NCBI GenBank assembly: GCA_903884815.1
Contig: CAISGE010000019.1
Span: 1 to 37,326 of the forward strand
Reading direction: 5' to 3'
DNA from: Candidatus Omnitrophota bacterium
GTDB lineage: Bacteria > Omnitrophota > Omnitrophia > Omnitrophales > Aquincolibacteriaceae
DNA: 37,326 bases
Below, piece after piece: positions 23,346-30,473 of this stretch (its first letter is position 1; the number at the start of each line of letters is the position of its first letter). The position numbers and the translations under genes were made by a program. The notes below the pieces were generated by a model that saw only the letters and a list, made by a program, of their open reading frames with translations, made no database searches and was not told the DNA's origin.

Positions 23346-23353
23346 GATTCATT

Positions 23354-23427
23354 GCCCCCATAGCTCAATTGGATAGAGCATCTCCTTCCTAAGGAGAGGG
23401 TTGCATGTTCGATTCATGCTGGGGGCA
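23354..23427 (+). tRNA. tRNA-Arg (anticodon CCU)
   Basis: The sequence folds as a complete cloverleaf: acceptor GCCCCCA with TGGGGGC, D-stem GCTC/GAGC, anticodon stem TCTCC/GGAGA with loop TTCCTAA giving anticodon CCU, and T-stem GCATG/CATGC with loop TTCGATT. It reads AGG codons. The discriminator is A, and CCA is not encoded. Confidence 0.97.
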
Positions 23428-23475
23428 CGATCTTCTTTTTTGAGATCTTCTGGCAAATGGTATCCGGAGGCAAAC

Positions 23476-24012
23476 GTGAGAAAAATGAGCCGGCTTCTAA
23501 AATGGGTTGCCTTGGCTGTTCTTCTTTTTGTTCCCGTCAAGTCCGAGGCCGCTCAGGAAGTGGCCGCGACGCCCGCTCCGATCGAACAAGCAGCGCCGAA
23601 ATCCGAGCTGGATAATCTAAAAAAAGAATGGGAAGCGGTTCGCGAGCAGCAGATCCAGATGATCCGCGAAAAAGAGGAACAGCTTGAAAAACTCAAGGAA
23701 GAGATCTTCGCCAAAATGAAGACCTTGAACACTCCGACGGTCGCTTCCACCACAGTGTCCCAGCCGGAAGCTCCGAAGGCGTCCACGCCGATCCTTCCGG
23801 TGGATAATTTCAGCGCCGCAGCCCTTGGGGATAGCGTGGGTTTCGAGGCGCAAAAGGCCGCGCTCCAGGCTGAGCGGAAGAAGTTCTTCTCGGAAATGAA
23901 TCGCCAGAAAGAAAGCTTGCTCCGGCTCCAAGCTTCGCTCGATGAAAAAACGAAACAGCTCGAGGCGGAGCGGAAGAAGTTTGAACTGGAAAAGAAAGCG
24001 GCCGTTTCTTAA
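23476..24012 (+). CDS. exported coiled-coil protein of unknown function
   Basis: This encodes 178 aa from GTG 23476, which follows GGAGG by five bases; ATG 23485 is the alternative. Longer starts run into the tRNA. A signal peptide (LLKWVALAVLLFVPVKSEA) ends near residue 26. The rest is charged and helical. One coiled coil lies at about 40-85 (ELDNLKKEWEAVREQQIQMIREKEEQLEKLKEEI), then a Pro/Thr/Ala-rich linker, then a second coiled coil to the end (QAERKKFFSEMNRQKESLLRLQASLDEKTKQLEAERKKF). It is probably a periplasmic or envelope-associated structural protein. I recognise no family. Confidence 0.65.
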   Translation: MRKMSRLLKWVALAVLLFVPVKSEAAQEVAATPAPIEQAAPKSELDNLKKEWEAVREQQIQMIREKEEQLEKLKEEIFAKMKTLNTPTVASTTVSQPEAPKASTPILPVDNFSAAALGDSVGFEAQKAALQAERKKFFSEMNRQKESLLRLQASLDEKTKQLEAERKKFELEKKAAVS

Positions 24013-24023
24013 CCCTGTAGCTT

Positions 24024-24569
24024 ATGCTGGAAAAGAGAGCTCTTAGGAATCGGCTTCTAAAGAAACGCCGTAATATTCCCGCCGCACGAAGACTCGCAAA
24101 AAGTAAAAAGATCTTTCGTGAATTATCCAAAGATCCCTTGTTCCAGGCAGCCGACCCTATTGCTCTTTATTACGGGATCGTCCCTGAAGTCCTGACACGG
24201 CCTTTTCTGAAAATCCTTCTCAAGAACAAGAAGGTCTATCTTCCCAGGGTCGCCGCCAACGGCAAGGGAATGACGTTGCGCCGGATACGGTCCTGTTCGG
24301 GGGATCTCGTCAAGGGAGCTTATGGTATTATGGAGCCGAAGGCGTCGTGTCCGAAGCTTTCTGCGAACCAAATGGACCTCATCCTTGTTCCCGGAGTGGC
24401 TTTTGACAGACAAGGGGGGCGTTTAGGACGCGGCGCGGGATATTACGACCGGCTTCTCCGGAAAGCCGGAAAAGCTATGAAGATCGGGCTGTGTTTTAAG
24501 GAGCAGCTGGTGAAAAAAGTGCCGATGACGAAGCTCGATGTGAGGATGAATCGCGTGATAACGGACTGA
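24024..24569 (+). CDS. 5-formyltetrahydrofolate cyclo-ligase
   Basis: The enzyme converts 5-formyl-THF to 5,10-methenyl-THF with ATP, returning stored folate to one-carbon metabolism. The 181-aa protein has the N-terminal basic helix (EKRALRNRLLKKRRNIP), the YYGIVPEVLTRPFL region, KKVYLPRV, and the diagnostic LILVPGVAFDRQGGRLGRGAGYYDRLL motif around residues 120-145. Its length is normal. No ribosome site is visible 12 bases after the previous stop, so translation may depend on coupling. With folK it is the second folate gene in the window. Confidence 0.92.
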   Translation: MLEKRALRNRLLKKRRNIPAARRLAKSKKIFRELSKDPLFQAADPIALYYGIVPEVLTRPFLKILLKNKKVYLPRVAANGKGMTLRRIRSCSGDLVKGAYGIMEPKASCPKLSANQMDLILVPGVAFDRQGGRLGRGAGYYDRLLRKAGKAMKIGLCFKEQLVKKVPMTKLDVRMNRVITD

Positions 24570-24571
24570 AT

Positions 24572-24634
24572 GAGCGCAACGCACAACGATCAACGAGAGA
24601 TTTTTTTGTTGCGCGTTGGGCGTTGACCGTCGCC
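24572..24634. repeat. palindrome of 7-nt units, family B copy 2
   Basis: The left side begins with the 15-mer shared with 3927-3941 and continues in 7-nt units (GCGCAAC, GCACAAC, GATCAAC). The right side is the complement series (GTTGCGC, GTTGGGC, GTTGACC). 24577-24588 pairs with 24614-24625 at 11 of 12 positions, with a T8 run in the loop. It fills the gap before xseA. Confidence 0.7.
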
Positions 24635-24648
24635 CCGGAGTAGATACC

Positions 24649-25881
24649 ATGGAAATCCAAAAAGAAGTTGGGAGTCAGCTGTCTGAAGGCCGCAAGATTT
24701 ACACCGTTTCCCAGTTGAACCGGCAGAGTCGGCTGGCTCTGGAGTCCCGTTTTCCCTCGGTTTGGGTAGAAGGGGAGATCTCGAACTTCAAGCACCACAG
24801 CTCCGGACATATGTATCTGACGCTCAAGGATGAATCCGCGCAGGTCTCCGCGGCTTTTTTTAGCCAGTACCAGCGCGGGCTCAAATTCCAGCTGAAAGAT
24901 GGGCTGAAAGTCCTCGCCTTCTGTCGTGTTTCGATCTACGAAGCTCGAGGCCAATACCAGCTTTATATCGAACGCGTCGAGCCGCAGGGCGTCGGCGCGC
25001 TTCAGCTGGCTTTCCAGCAGCTCAAGGAGAGGTTATCCAAGGAAGGCCTTTTCAGCGAAGAGCGGAAGCGGCCTATTCCGAAGTTTCCCAAGACCGTCGG
25101 GGTGATCACGTCGCCGACTGGGGCGGCGATCCATGATATTTTAAATGTGGTGAATCGCCGTTTCTGCGGCACGCATGTCCTTCTTTTCCCGGTGAAGGTT
25201 CAGGGCGAAGGTTCTGCCCAGGAAATTGCGGCCGCTATCGAAGCGATGAATGAGCAGGCCGAAGCCGAAGTGCTGATCGTCGGACGTGGCGGCGGAAGCC
25301 TCGAAGACCTTTGGGCTTTCAACGAAGAACCGGTCGCCCGCGCGGTGTTCGGATCTTGGATTCCTGTGATCTCCGCAGTCGGTCATGAGACCGATTGGAC
25401 GATCTGTGATCTTGTGGCGGATCTTCGCGCCCCGACCCCTTCCGCGGCTGCCGAGCTTGTGGTTGCAAGCGGTCTGGAGTTGGAGGCCCGGGTGCGTGAT
25501 CGCAAGGAAAGATTAGATTACGCGATGGGCGGGATCTTGGAGAGAAACCAGGGAAAGCTTTCGGACCTTGCGTCGAGTGCGGCGTTCCGTCAGCCGCGCT
25601 GCCTTTTAGAGCAGTTCACCGGAAGGGTAGATGATCTGGGCCGGCAAATGGAGGGCCGTCTTAAAAGTTTTATCGATTCCAAAAACCAGGCCTTTCGCGC
25701 TGCGGCGGGACGGCTTGGCGCGCTGAGCCCGCTCGCGATTCTCGATCGCGGTTATTCCGTGACTTTTAATGAAAATGGGGAGATTATTAAAGCGTCTGAG
25801 CAGCTTTCGGTGGGGGATACTCTGCGGACCCGTCTTCATCAAGGTTCTTTGGTTTCAAAAATTACGGCTATCACTAAATAG
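24649..25881 (+). CDS. xseA: exodeoxyribonuclease VII large subunit
   Basis: XseA is the catalytic subunit of exonuclease VII, which degrades single-stranded DNA from both ends. The ATG at 24649 (410 aa) follows CCGGAG; longer frames lie in the family B repeat. The N-terminal OB fold (YTVSQLNRQSRLALESRFPSVWVEGEISNFKHHSSGHMYLTLKDESAQVSAAFF) is followed by the catalytic domain with VGVITSPTGAAIHDI, the VLIVGRGGGSLEDLWAFNEEPVARAV motif and ISAVGHETDWTICDLVADLRAPTPSAAAEL. A C-terminal coiled coil and GYSVTF end complete it. xseB follows 11 bases after the stop. Confidence 0.96.
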   Translation: MEIQKEVGSQLSEGRKIYTVSQLNRQSRLALESRFPSVWVEGEISNFKHHSSGHMYLTLKDESAQVSAAFFSQYQRGLKFQLKDGLKVLAFCRVSIYEARGQYQLYIERVEPQGVGALQLAFQQLKERLSKEGLFSEERKRPIPKFPKTVGVITSPTGAAIHDILNVVNRRFCGTHVLLFPVKVQGEGSAQEIAAAIEAMNEQAEAEVLIVGRGGGSLEDLWAFNEEPVARAVFGSWIPVISAVGHETDWTICDLVADLRAPTPSAAAELVVASGLELEARVRDRKERLDYAMGGILERNQGKLSDLASSAAFRQPRCLLEQFTGRVDDLGRQMEGRLKSFIDSKNQAFRAAAGRLGALSPLAILDRGYSVTFNENGEIIKASEQLSVGDTLRTRLHQGSLVSKITAITK

Positions 25882-25892
25882 GGGAAACGAAA

Positions 25893-26201
25893 ATGAGCGA
25901 AAAATTCCAATTTGAGAACGCGCTGGAAAACCTTGAGAAGATCGTGGAATCCATGGAAAGCGGGGAGCTGACGCTCGATCAGGCGCTCAAGAGGTACGAA
26001 GAGGGGGTTGCTTTAGTGCGGGCCTGTCAGTCGAAGCTCGTCGAAACTGAGAAAAGGATCGAGGTGCTGACGCGGACGCTCGACGGATCGCTCAAGAAAG
26101 AGGCCTTTGATCCGCAGGAGGCGCCGCGCGGGGCAGGGAAGGGAAAAAAGAAAAAGGTTGTTTCCGAAGGAAGCGAAGAAAATTCCGGGGATGAGGATTA
26201 G
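25893..26201 (+). CDS. xseB: exodeoxyribonuclease VII small subunit
   Basis: XseB binds along the XseA coiled coil and is needed for exonuclease VII activity. Residues 1-65 give the typical two-helix pattern FENALENLEKIVESMESGELTLDQALKRYEEGVALVRACQSKLVETEKRIEVLT. At 102 aa it is longer than usual (about 75-80). The extra C-terminus is Lys/Glu-rich (GKGKKKKVVSEGSEENSGDED) and likely disordered. ispA starts three bases after the stop with a GTG. Confidence 0.95.
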   Translation: MSEKFQFENALENLEKIVESMESGELTLDQALKRYEEGVALVRACQSKLVETEKRIEVLTRTLDGSLKKEAFDPQEAPRGAGKGKKKKVVSEGSEENSGDED

Positions 26202-26204
26202 CAC

Positions 26205-27023
26205 GTGAACTACGAGACCTATTTTAAGCGGCACTTGGCGTTCATTGAAAAAGAACTGAGGACCCTGCTCTTTGACTATCAGACGCGGCCGCTCAGCATC
26301 CACAAGGCGATGCAATACGCCGCTTTTACTGGCGGAAAAAGATTCCGGCCGGTGCTGGCCCTCGCGGCCTGTGAATCTTGCGGCGGGAAGCCGGAGGACG
26401 CGATCCTTGCCGCTCTGGCGATCGAATTGATCCACACCTATTCGCTGGTGCATGATGATCTCCCGGCTCTGGATAATGATGATATGCGACGTGGCAAACC
26501 GACCTGCCACAAGAAATTCGGTGAAGCCAATGCGATCCTCGCGGGGGATGGCCTTTTGAACCTGGCTTTTGAAACGATCTCCCGGATCCGGCCCGCGGAA
26601 AGGGTTGTGCGTATCCTCTGCGAAATATCGACGGCCTCTGGGGCGCATGGTATGATTGGCGGACAGGTGGCGGATCTCGAGGCGCCGGCACGGAAAAAGA
26701 CGCTCGCCCAGCATGATTTTATAAGTCGCTACAAAACCGGTGCTTTGATCCGGGTGAGTGCTGTGGCCGGAGCAGTGGCTGCGGGAGCGACTCCCGGGAA
26801 GATCAAAGCCATGATCCGCTACGGCGAGTGTCTCGGCTTGGCGTTTCAGGTGGTGGATGATATTCTGGACAAGGATGGCTACTGTAAGGTGATGAGCGTG
26901 AAGGCCGCGACGGAAAAGGCGGTCAAACTTATCAATCAGGCGAAAGAGGCCGTCAGGATGTTCGGCCGAAAGGCGCAGGATCTCGTTTTTTTGACGGATT
27001 TTTTAAAAGCACGAATACCGTAA
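26205..27023 (+). CDS. ispA: short-chain polyprenyl diphosphate synthase (farnesyl diphosphate synthase type)
   Basis: The enzyme condenses IPP and DMAPP to geranyl/farnesyl diphosphate. The GTG start gives 272 aa, shorter than the usual 290-300. The GGKRFRP IPP-binding motif, the first Asp-rich motif in LVHDDLPALDNDDMRRGKPTCHKKFGE, GLLNLAFE, the KTGALI motif and the second Asp-rich motif QVVDDILD are all present. The missing length is just after the second motif, where the usual Gly-Lys…Lys-Thr-Tyr segment is replaced by a short KDGYCKVMSVKAA. The product chain length cannot be assigned firmly. It lies in the common xseA-xseB-ispA-dxs order. Confidence 0.9.
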   Translation: MNYETYFKRHLAFIEKELRTLLFDYQTRPLSIHKAMQYAAFTGGKRFRPVLALAACESCGGKPEDAILAALAIELIHTYSLVHDDLPALDNDDMRRGKPTCHKKFGEANAILAGDGLLNLAFETISRIRPAERVVRILCEISTASGAHGMIGGQVADLEAPARKKTLAQHDFISRYKTGALIRVSAVAGAVAAGATPGKIKAMIRYGECLGLAFQVVDDILDKDGYCKVMSVKAATEKAVKLINQAKEAVRMFGRKAQDLVFLTDFLKARIP

Positions 27024-27024
27024 T

Positions 27025-27055
27025 AACCATTTCAACCTCGTAGCTTGAAATGGTT
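27025..27055 (+). other. perfect 11-bp hairpin before dxs
   Basis: AACCATTTCAA (27025-27035) and its complement (27045-27055) are separated by 9 nt, just ahead of the GAAGG ribosome site of dxs. There is no T-run. It may be a translational control hairpin, or a processing site between ispA and dxs. Confidence 0.45.
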
Positions 27056-27068
27056 GAAGGATTGATAG

Positions 27069-28958
27069 ATGACTCAATGGATCGATAAGATCAAATGTCC
27101 GAACGATCTGAAACAGGTGCCTCTGGAAAAGCTTCCCGAGGTTGCGGAAGAATACCGTCAATTTCTGATCCAGTCTGTCGCGAAGACGGGCGGTCATTTG
27201 GGGGCCAGTCTCGGAGTACTCGAGCTGAGCATCGCGCTTCACTATGTTCTGAATTCCCCGGAAGACAAGATCTGCTGGGATGTGGGGCATCAGGCCTATG
27301 TCCATAAGATGATCACGGGGCGTAAGGACCGGATGCACACCCTGCGCCAACCGGGTGGTCTGAGCGGTTTTCCGGCTCCCTGGGAAAGCGAACATGATCC
27401 CTTTATCGTGGGGCACGCCGGTACCGCGATCGCGCAGGCCCTGGGCCTCGCCGCGGCGCGCGATATCAATCAGGGCCATGAGAAGGTCGTGGCCGTGGTC
27501 GGGGATGGCGCTATGACTGCGGGGCTTTCGTTCGAGGCTTTGAACAGCGCGGGGCATCTCAAGAAGAATATGCTCATTATCCTAAACGATAATGAGATGT
27601 CGATCGCCAAGAACGTCGGCGGCATGAGCCGGTACCTCAACCGGGTCATCACCAATCCGCTCTATAATCGGATCCGCGGTGAAGTGGATAAACAGCTCAA
27701 GAAATTTCCGCGACTTCAGAAATTCTCCAATGCGTCCCTCGAAGGCATGAAACATCTTTTTGTGCCCGGCATTCTTTTTGAGGAGCTCGGATTCCGTTAT
27801 TTCGGCCCGGTCGATGGCCATGATCTTTTGGGGATGGTCAAGACGCTTCAAGACGTGCTGGCCCTGAATTCATGCAGTTTTCTCCATGTGATCACGCGCA
27901 AGGGGAAAGGTTGTGAATATACAGAACGCGATGCCGAAAAGGGGCACGGCGTGATGCCGTTTGATATCGAGACCGGAGAGAAAATCGAACAGGTCTTTGC
28001 CGCGAAGCACGGGACCAACGTCTCCTACACGCAGGCTTTCGCAGATGCCGTTTCCAAACTCGGGCGCCGCAACCCCAAGGTCGTCGCGATCACTGCGGCG
28101 ATGCCGACGGGGACGGGGCTGGCGCAATTCCAGAAGGAATTTCCGGACCGTTTTTTTGACGTCGGGATTGCGGAACAGAACGCGATCTCTTTTTCCGGTG
28201 CGCTCGCCCGTGGGGGGCTCAAGCCGGTTGTCGCGATCTATTCGTCATTCCTTCAGCGCGCCCACGATTCGATCATGCATGACGTGGCGCTCCAACGTCA
28301 GAGTATTGTGATCGGGATCGATCGCGCGGGATTGGTGGGCGCCGATGGGGCAACACATCAGGGGATCTTCGACATGGCGTTCCTAGGGGCCGTGCCGGGC
28401 ATCGTGCTGGCATCTCCGATCGACGAATACGAGATGGACAAGATGTTGGAACTCGCTTTGAATCATCCGACGGTGTTCGCGATCCGCTATCCCCGGGCGA
28501 TCATTTCCAAGATGTTCGAAGCTTTTTCACGAAAAAGCTTCGAAGTCGGGGAGGGGGAGGTGCTCTTTGACGGAGAGGATGTGACGCTTCTCGCGCTGGG
28601 GAGCATGGTGGAGGCCGCCTGTAAGGCTCGCGCCCTTCTTGAAAAAGAAGGCGTTTCGGCCCGTGTCGTGAACATGCGCTTTGCCCGTCCTCTCGACGAA
28701 CAACTGATTCTGGATTCCGTGCGGAAGACGAAATTCATTTTCACACTGGAAGAGCACGTCGGGACCGGCGGCTTTGGTTCGAAGGTTATGGAGTTTTTGG
28801 AAGAAAAGAACATGCGGCAAGTGCCGCTCAAACGCTTTGCGCTTCCGGATGAATTCATCGAAGCCGGCTCTCGGGACGCCCAGCTTGAGGAGTTCGGCCT
28901 CTCGCCCGAAAAGATCGCCGTGGCGGTTCTGAAAGAACTTAGCCGGGTCACGAAATAA
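27069..28958 (+). CDS. dxs: 1-deoxy-D-xylulose-5-phosphate synthase
   Basis: Dxs makes DXP from pyruvate and glyceraldehyde 3-phosphate, the first step of the MEP isoprenoid pathway, using thiamine diphosphate. The 629-aa protein has GGHLGASLGVLELSIALHYV with the catalytic His, WDVGHQAYVHKMITGR, the ThDP-binding VVGDGAMTAGLSFEALN…LNDNEMSI, RYFGPVDGHD, and DVGIAEQNAISFSGALARGG with the activating Glu. The C-terminal domain (VLLEEHVGTGGFGS-type: TLEEHVGTGGFGSKVMEFL) is normal. It is followed by an S4-domain gene and nadK. Confidence 0.97.
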   Translation: MTQWIDKIKCPNDLKQVPLEKLPEVAEEYRQFLIQSVAKTGGHLGASLGVLELSIALHYVLNSPEDKICWDVGHQAYVHKMITGRKDRMHTLRQPGGLSGFPAPWESEHDPFIVGHAGTAIAQALGLAAARDINQGHEKVVAVVGDGAMTAGLSFEALNSAGHLKKNMLIILNDNEMSIAKNVGGMSRYLNRVITNPLYNRIRGEVDKQLKKFPRLQKFSNASLEGMKHLFVPGILFEELGFRYFGPVDGHDLLGMVKTLQDVLALNSCSFLHVITRKGKGCEYTERDAEKGHGVMPFDIETGEKIEQVFAAKHGTNVSYTQAFADAVSKLGRRNPKVVAITAAMPTGTGLAQFQKEFPDRFFDVGIAEQNAISFSGALARGGLKPVVAIYSSFLQRAHDSIMHDVALQRQSIVIGIDRAGLVGADGATHQGIFDMAFLGAVPGIVLASPIDEYEMDKMLELALNHPTVFAIRYPRAIISKMFEAFSRKSFEVGEGEVLFDGEDVTLLALGSMVEAACKARALLEKEGVSARVVNMRFARPLDEQLILDSVRKTKFIFTLEEHVGTGGFGSKVMEFLEEKNMRQVPLKRFALPDEFIEAGSRDAQLEEFGLSPEKIAVAVLKELSRVTK

Positions 28959-28970
28959 GGAACCGTTGCG

Positions 28971-29183
28971 ATGGATGAAATTTCTTTTTCGCTCAACCGG
29001 GAATTCATCGAACTCTTCAAGCTGCTTAAGGTGACGGGGCTTTGTGATAGCGGGGGAATGGCCAAGCACGCTATATCCCAGGGCGAGGTCGAAGTGGACG
29101 GGCAAATTGAGACGCGCAAGGCCTGTAAGATCCGCAAAGGGCAACAGGTGTTATTTGGCGGGAACACTGTTACCGTAGATTAA
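28971..29183 (+). CDS. small S4-domain RNA-binding protein (YbcJ-like)
   Basis: This 70-aa protein is essentially one S4 domain: IELFKLLKVTGLCDSGGMAKHAISQGEVEVDGQIETRKACKIRKGQQVLF. It resembles the stand-alone YbcJ/YaaA-type RNA-binding proteins, thought to act with ribosomes or structured RNA. Clusters with dxs and nadK often carry TlyA, which has an S4 domain plus a methyltransferase. Here only the S4 part is present, and nothing of the methyltransferase is seen. An AAGGAA ribosome site precedes the ATG. Confidence 0.85.
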   Translation: MDEISFSLNREFIELFKLLKVTGLCDSGGMAKHAISQGEVEVDGQIETRKACKIRKGQQVLFGGNTVTVD

Positions 29184-29217
29184 GGACGAAGCCTTCACTC
29201 AAAGGAGTGTGGTAGCC

Positions 29218-30054
29218 ATGGAAAAAGTTGGAATTGTCGTCAATCAAAAGAAAAAGGGTGCGCCGGAGCTTTGCGCGAAACTGAAGGATTGGCTCGCGAA
29301 ACGCGATATTCCCGCACAGGATTCTTTGTCTGTCTCTCTGGATGATCTGATTGAAAGTTCGACTTTGCTTTTGTGCCTCGGGGGGGATGGAACGATCCTT
29401 TCTGTCGTGAGCCGGATGAAGACACGGGTGGTGCCGATCCTGGGAGTGAATTTCGGGAAGCTCGGTTTCCTGACAGAATCGAAGGCTGAGGAAGTTTTTG
29501 AGGAACTGAACGCCTATCTGGTCCAAAAGCCCGCGGTTGAGAACCGGCTGATGCTTTCCTGCACGGTGCGGGGGAAGAAGACGGCTCAGGAAAGGCGTTT
29601 TATCGCGCTCAATGACATCGTGATCAGCCGCGAGGGGTTGGCCCGTATCCTTCAGTTGGACGTCACGATCTCCGGAGAGAAGTTCACGAGTTTCCGTGGA
29701 GATGGCGTCGTGATCGCCTCTCCGACGGGTTCCACGGCCTATTCGCTTTCGGCCGGAGGGGCGGTGGTGCATCCGAAACTGGAAGCCCTGCTGATTACCC
29801 CGATCTGTCCCCACGCCTTGAACCTGCGTGCCTTGGTGGTCGGACCGGACGAAAAGATTACGATCCGTATTCGTACAGAAAATCCCCAGGAAAAGGCCCT
29901 TCTCACTGCCGATGGTCAAGAAAAGATGGAAATCGACGATAGCTATAGTGTCGAAGTGACCCGCTTTCACACGCCCCTGTCGCTTGTCAGGAGTTCGAAG
30001 CGGAGTTATCTTCAGACGCTCCGGGAAAATTTCAAGTTTCCCGGTTTTGAATAG
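29218..30054 (+). CDS. nadK: NAD kinase
   Basis: NadK phosphorylates NAD to NADP and sets the NADP pool. The ATG at 29218 lies 11 bases after AAAGGAG; GTG 29209 is too close to that site. The 278-aa protein has the LCLGGDGTIL motif, GVNFGKLGFLTE, LNDIVISR, the FRGDGVVIASPTGSTAYSLSAGG catalytic/NAD-binding segment and ICPHALNLRALVV. The TAG stop at 30052 is followed in the same frame by a receiver domain with no usual start codon (see findings). Confidence 0.96.
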   Translation: MEKVGIVVNQKKKGAPELCAKLKDWLAKRDIPAQDSLSVSLDDLIESSTLLLCLGGDGTILSVVSRMKTRVVPILGVNFGKLGFLTESKAEEVFEELNAYLVQKPAVENRLMLSCTVRGKKTAQERRFIALNDIVISREGLARILQLDVTISGEKFTSFRGDGVVIASPTGSTAYSLSAGGAVVHPKLEALLITPICPHALNLRALVVGPDEKITIRIRTENPQEKALLTADGQEKMEIDDSYSVEVTRFHTPLSLVRSSKRSYLQTLRENFKFPGFE

Positions 30055-30087
30055 CATCCGGTTCCAGACTTCAAACGGGGTGAGACC

Positions 30088-30453
30088 ATCGTTAAGCTGC
30101 TGATCGTTGATGATGAGAAGATGATCTGTGAGGAGTTCCGCGAGACCCTTGAGCACGAAGGCCATCAGGTCGATTGCGCTCTGAACGGGAAGGAAGGCCT
30201 CCGGAAGATCCAGGCCAATCAATACAATCTGGTCTTTCTTGACTCGTCGATGCCGGTCATGGACGGAAAAAAAACCCTCGAGCGCATTCGTCATTTTAGT
30301 CCCGTGCCGGTGGCCCTGATTACGGGTTTCATGCCGGAATCGAAGGAAAAAGAGATCCTGCATCTGGGTGCGATGGTGTGCCTCCGCAAGCCCTTGGACC
30401 TTGACCGCGTGAAATCCCTCATCCATACTGTGTCCCGCACGGTACGTAACTAA
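30088..30453 (+). CDS. single-domain response regulator with apparent ATC start
   Basis: This is a 121-aa CheY-like receiver. It reads (M)VKLLIVDDEKMICEEF, with the acidic pair at residues 8-9, phospho-acceptor Asp52 in LVFLDSSMPVMDG, Thr of ALITGF, and the Lys of CLRKPLDLDRV near 102, so all catalytic residues are present. The first ATG (30121) is after the acidic pair, and no ATG, GTG or TTG occurs in frame back to the nadK stop. The codon where the domain should start is ATC (30088), seven bases downstream of a GGGGTGAG ribosome-like site; CTG at 30097 and 30100 are alternatives. It has no output domain, and no kinase partner is in sight. Confidence 0.8.
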   Translation: MVKLLIVDDEKMICEEFRETLEHEGHQVDCALNGKEGLRKIQANQYNLVFLDSSMPVMDGKKTLERIRHFSPVPVALITGFMPESKEKEILHLGAMVCLRKPLDLDRVKSLIHTVSRTVRN

Positions 30454-30473
30454 CCCAAAAATTCTGATCGCTT

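Noticed and set aside
28971..29183. TlyA 2'-O-methyltransferase
   Set aside because: Only an S4 domain of 70 residues is present; the methyltransferase part is absent, although the gene order recalls tlyA clusters.
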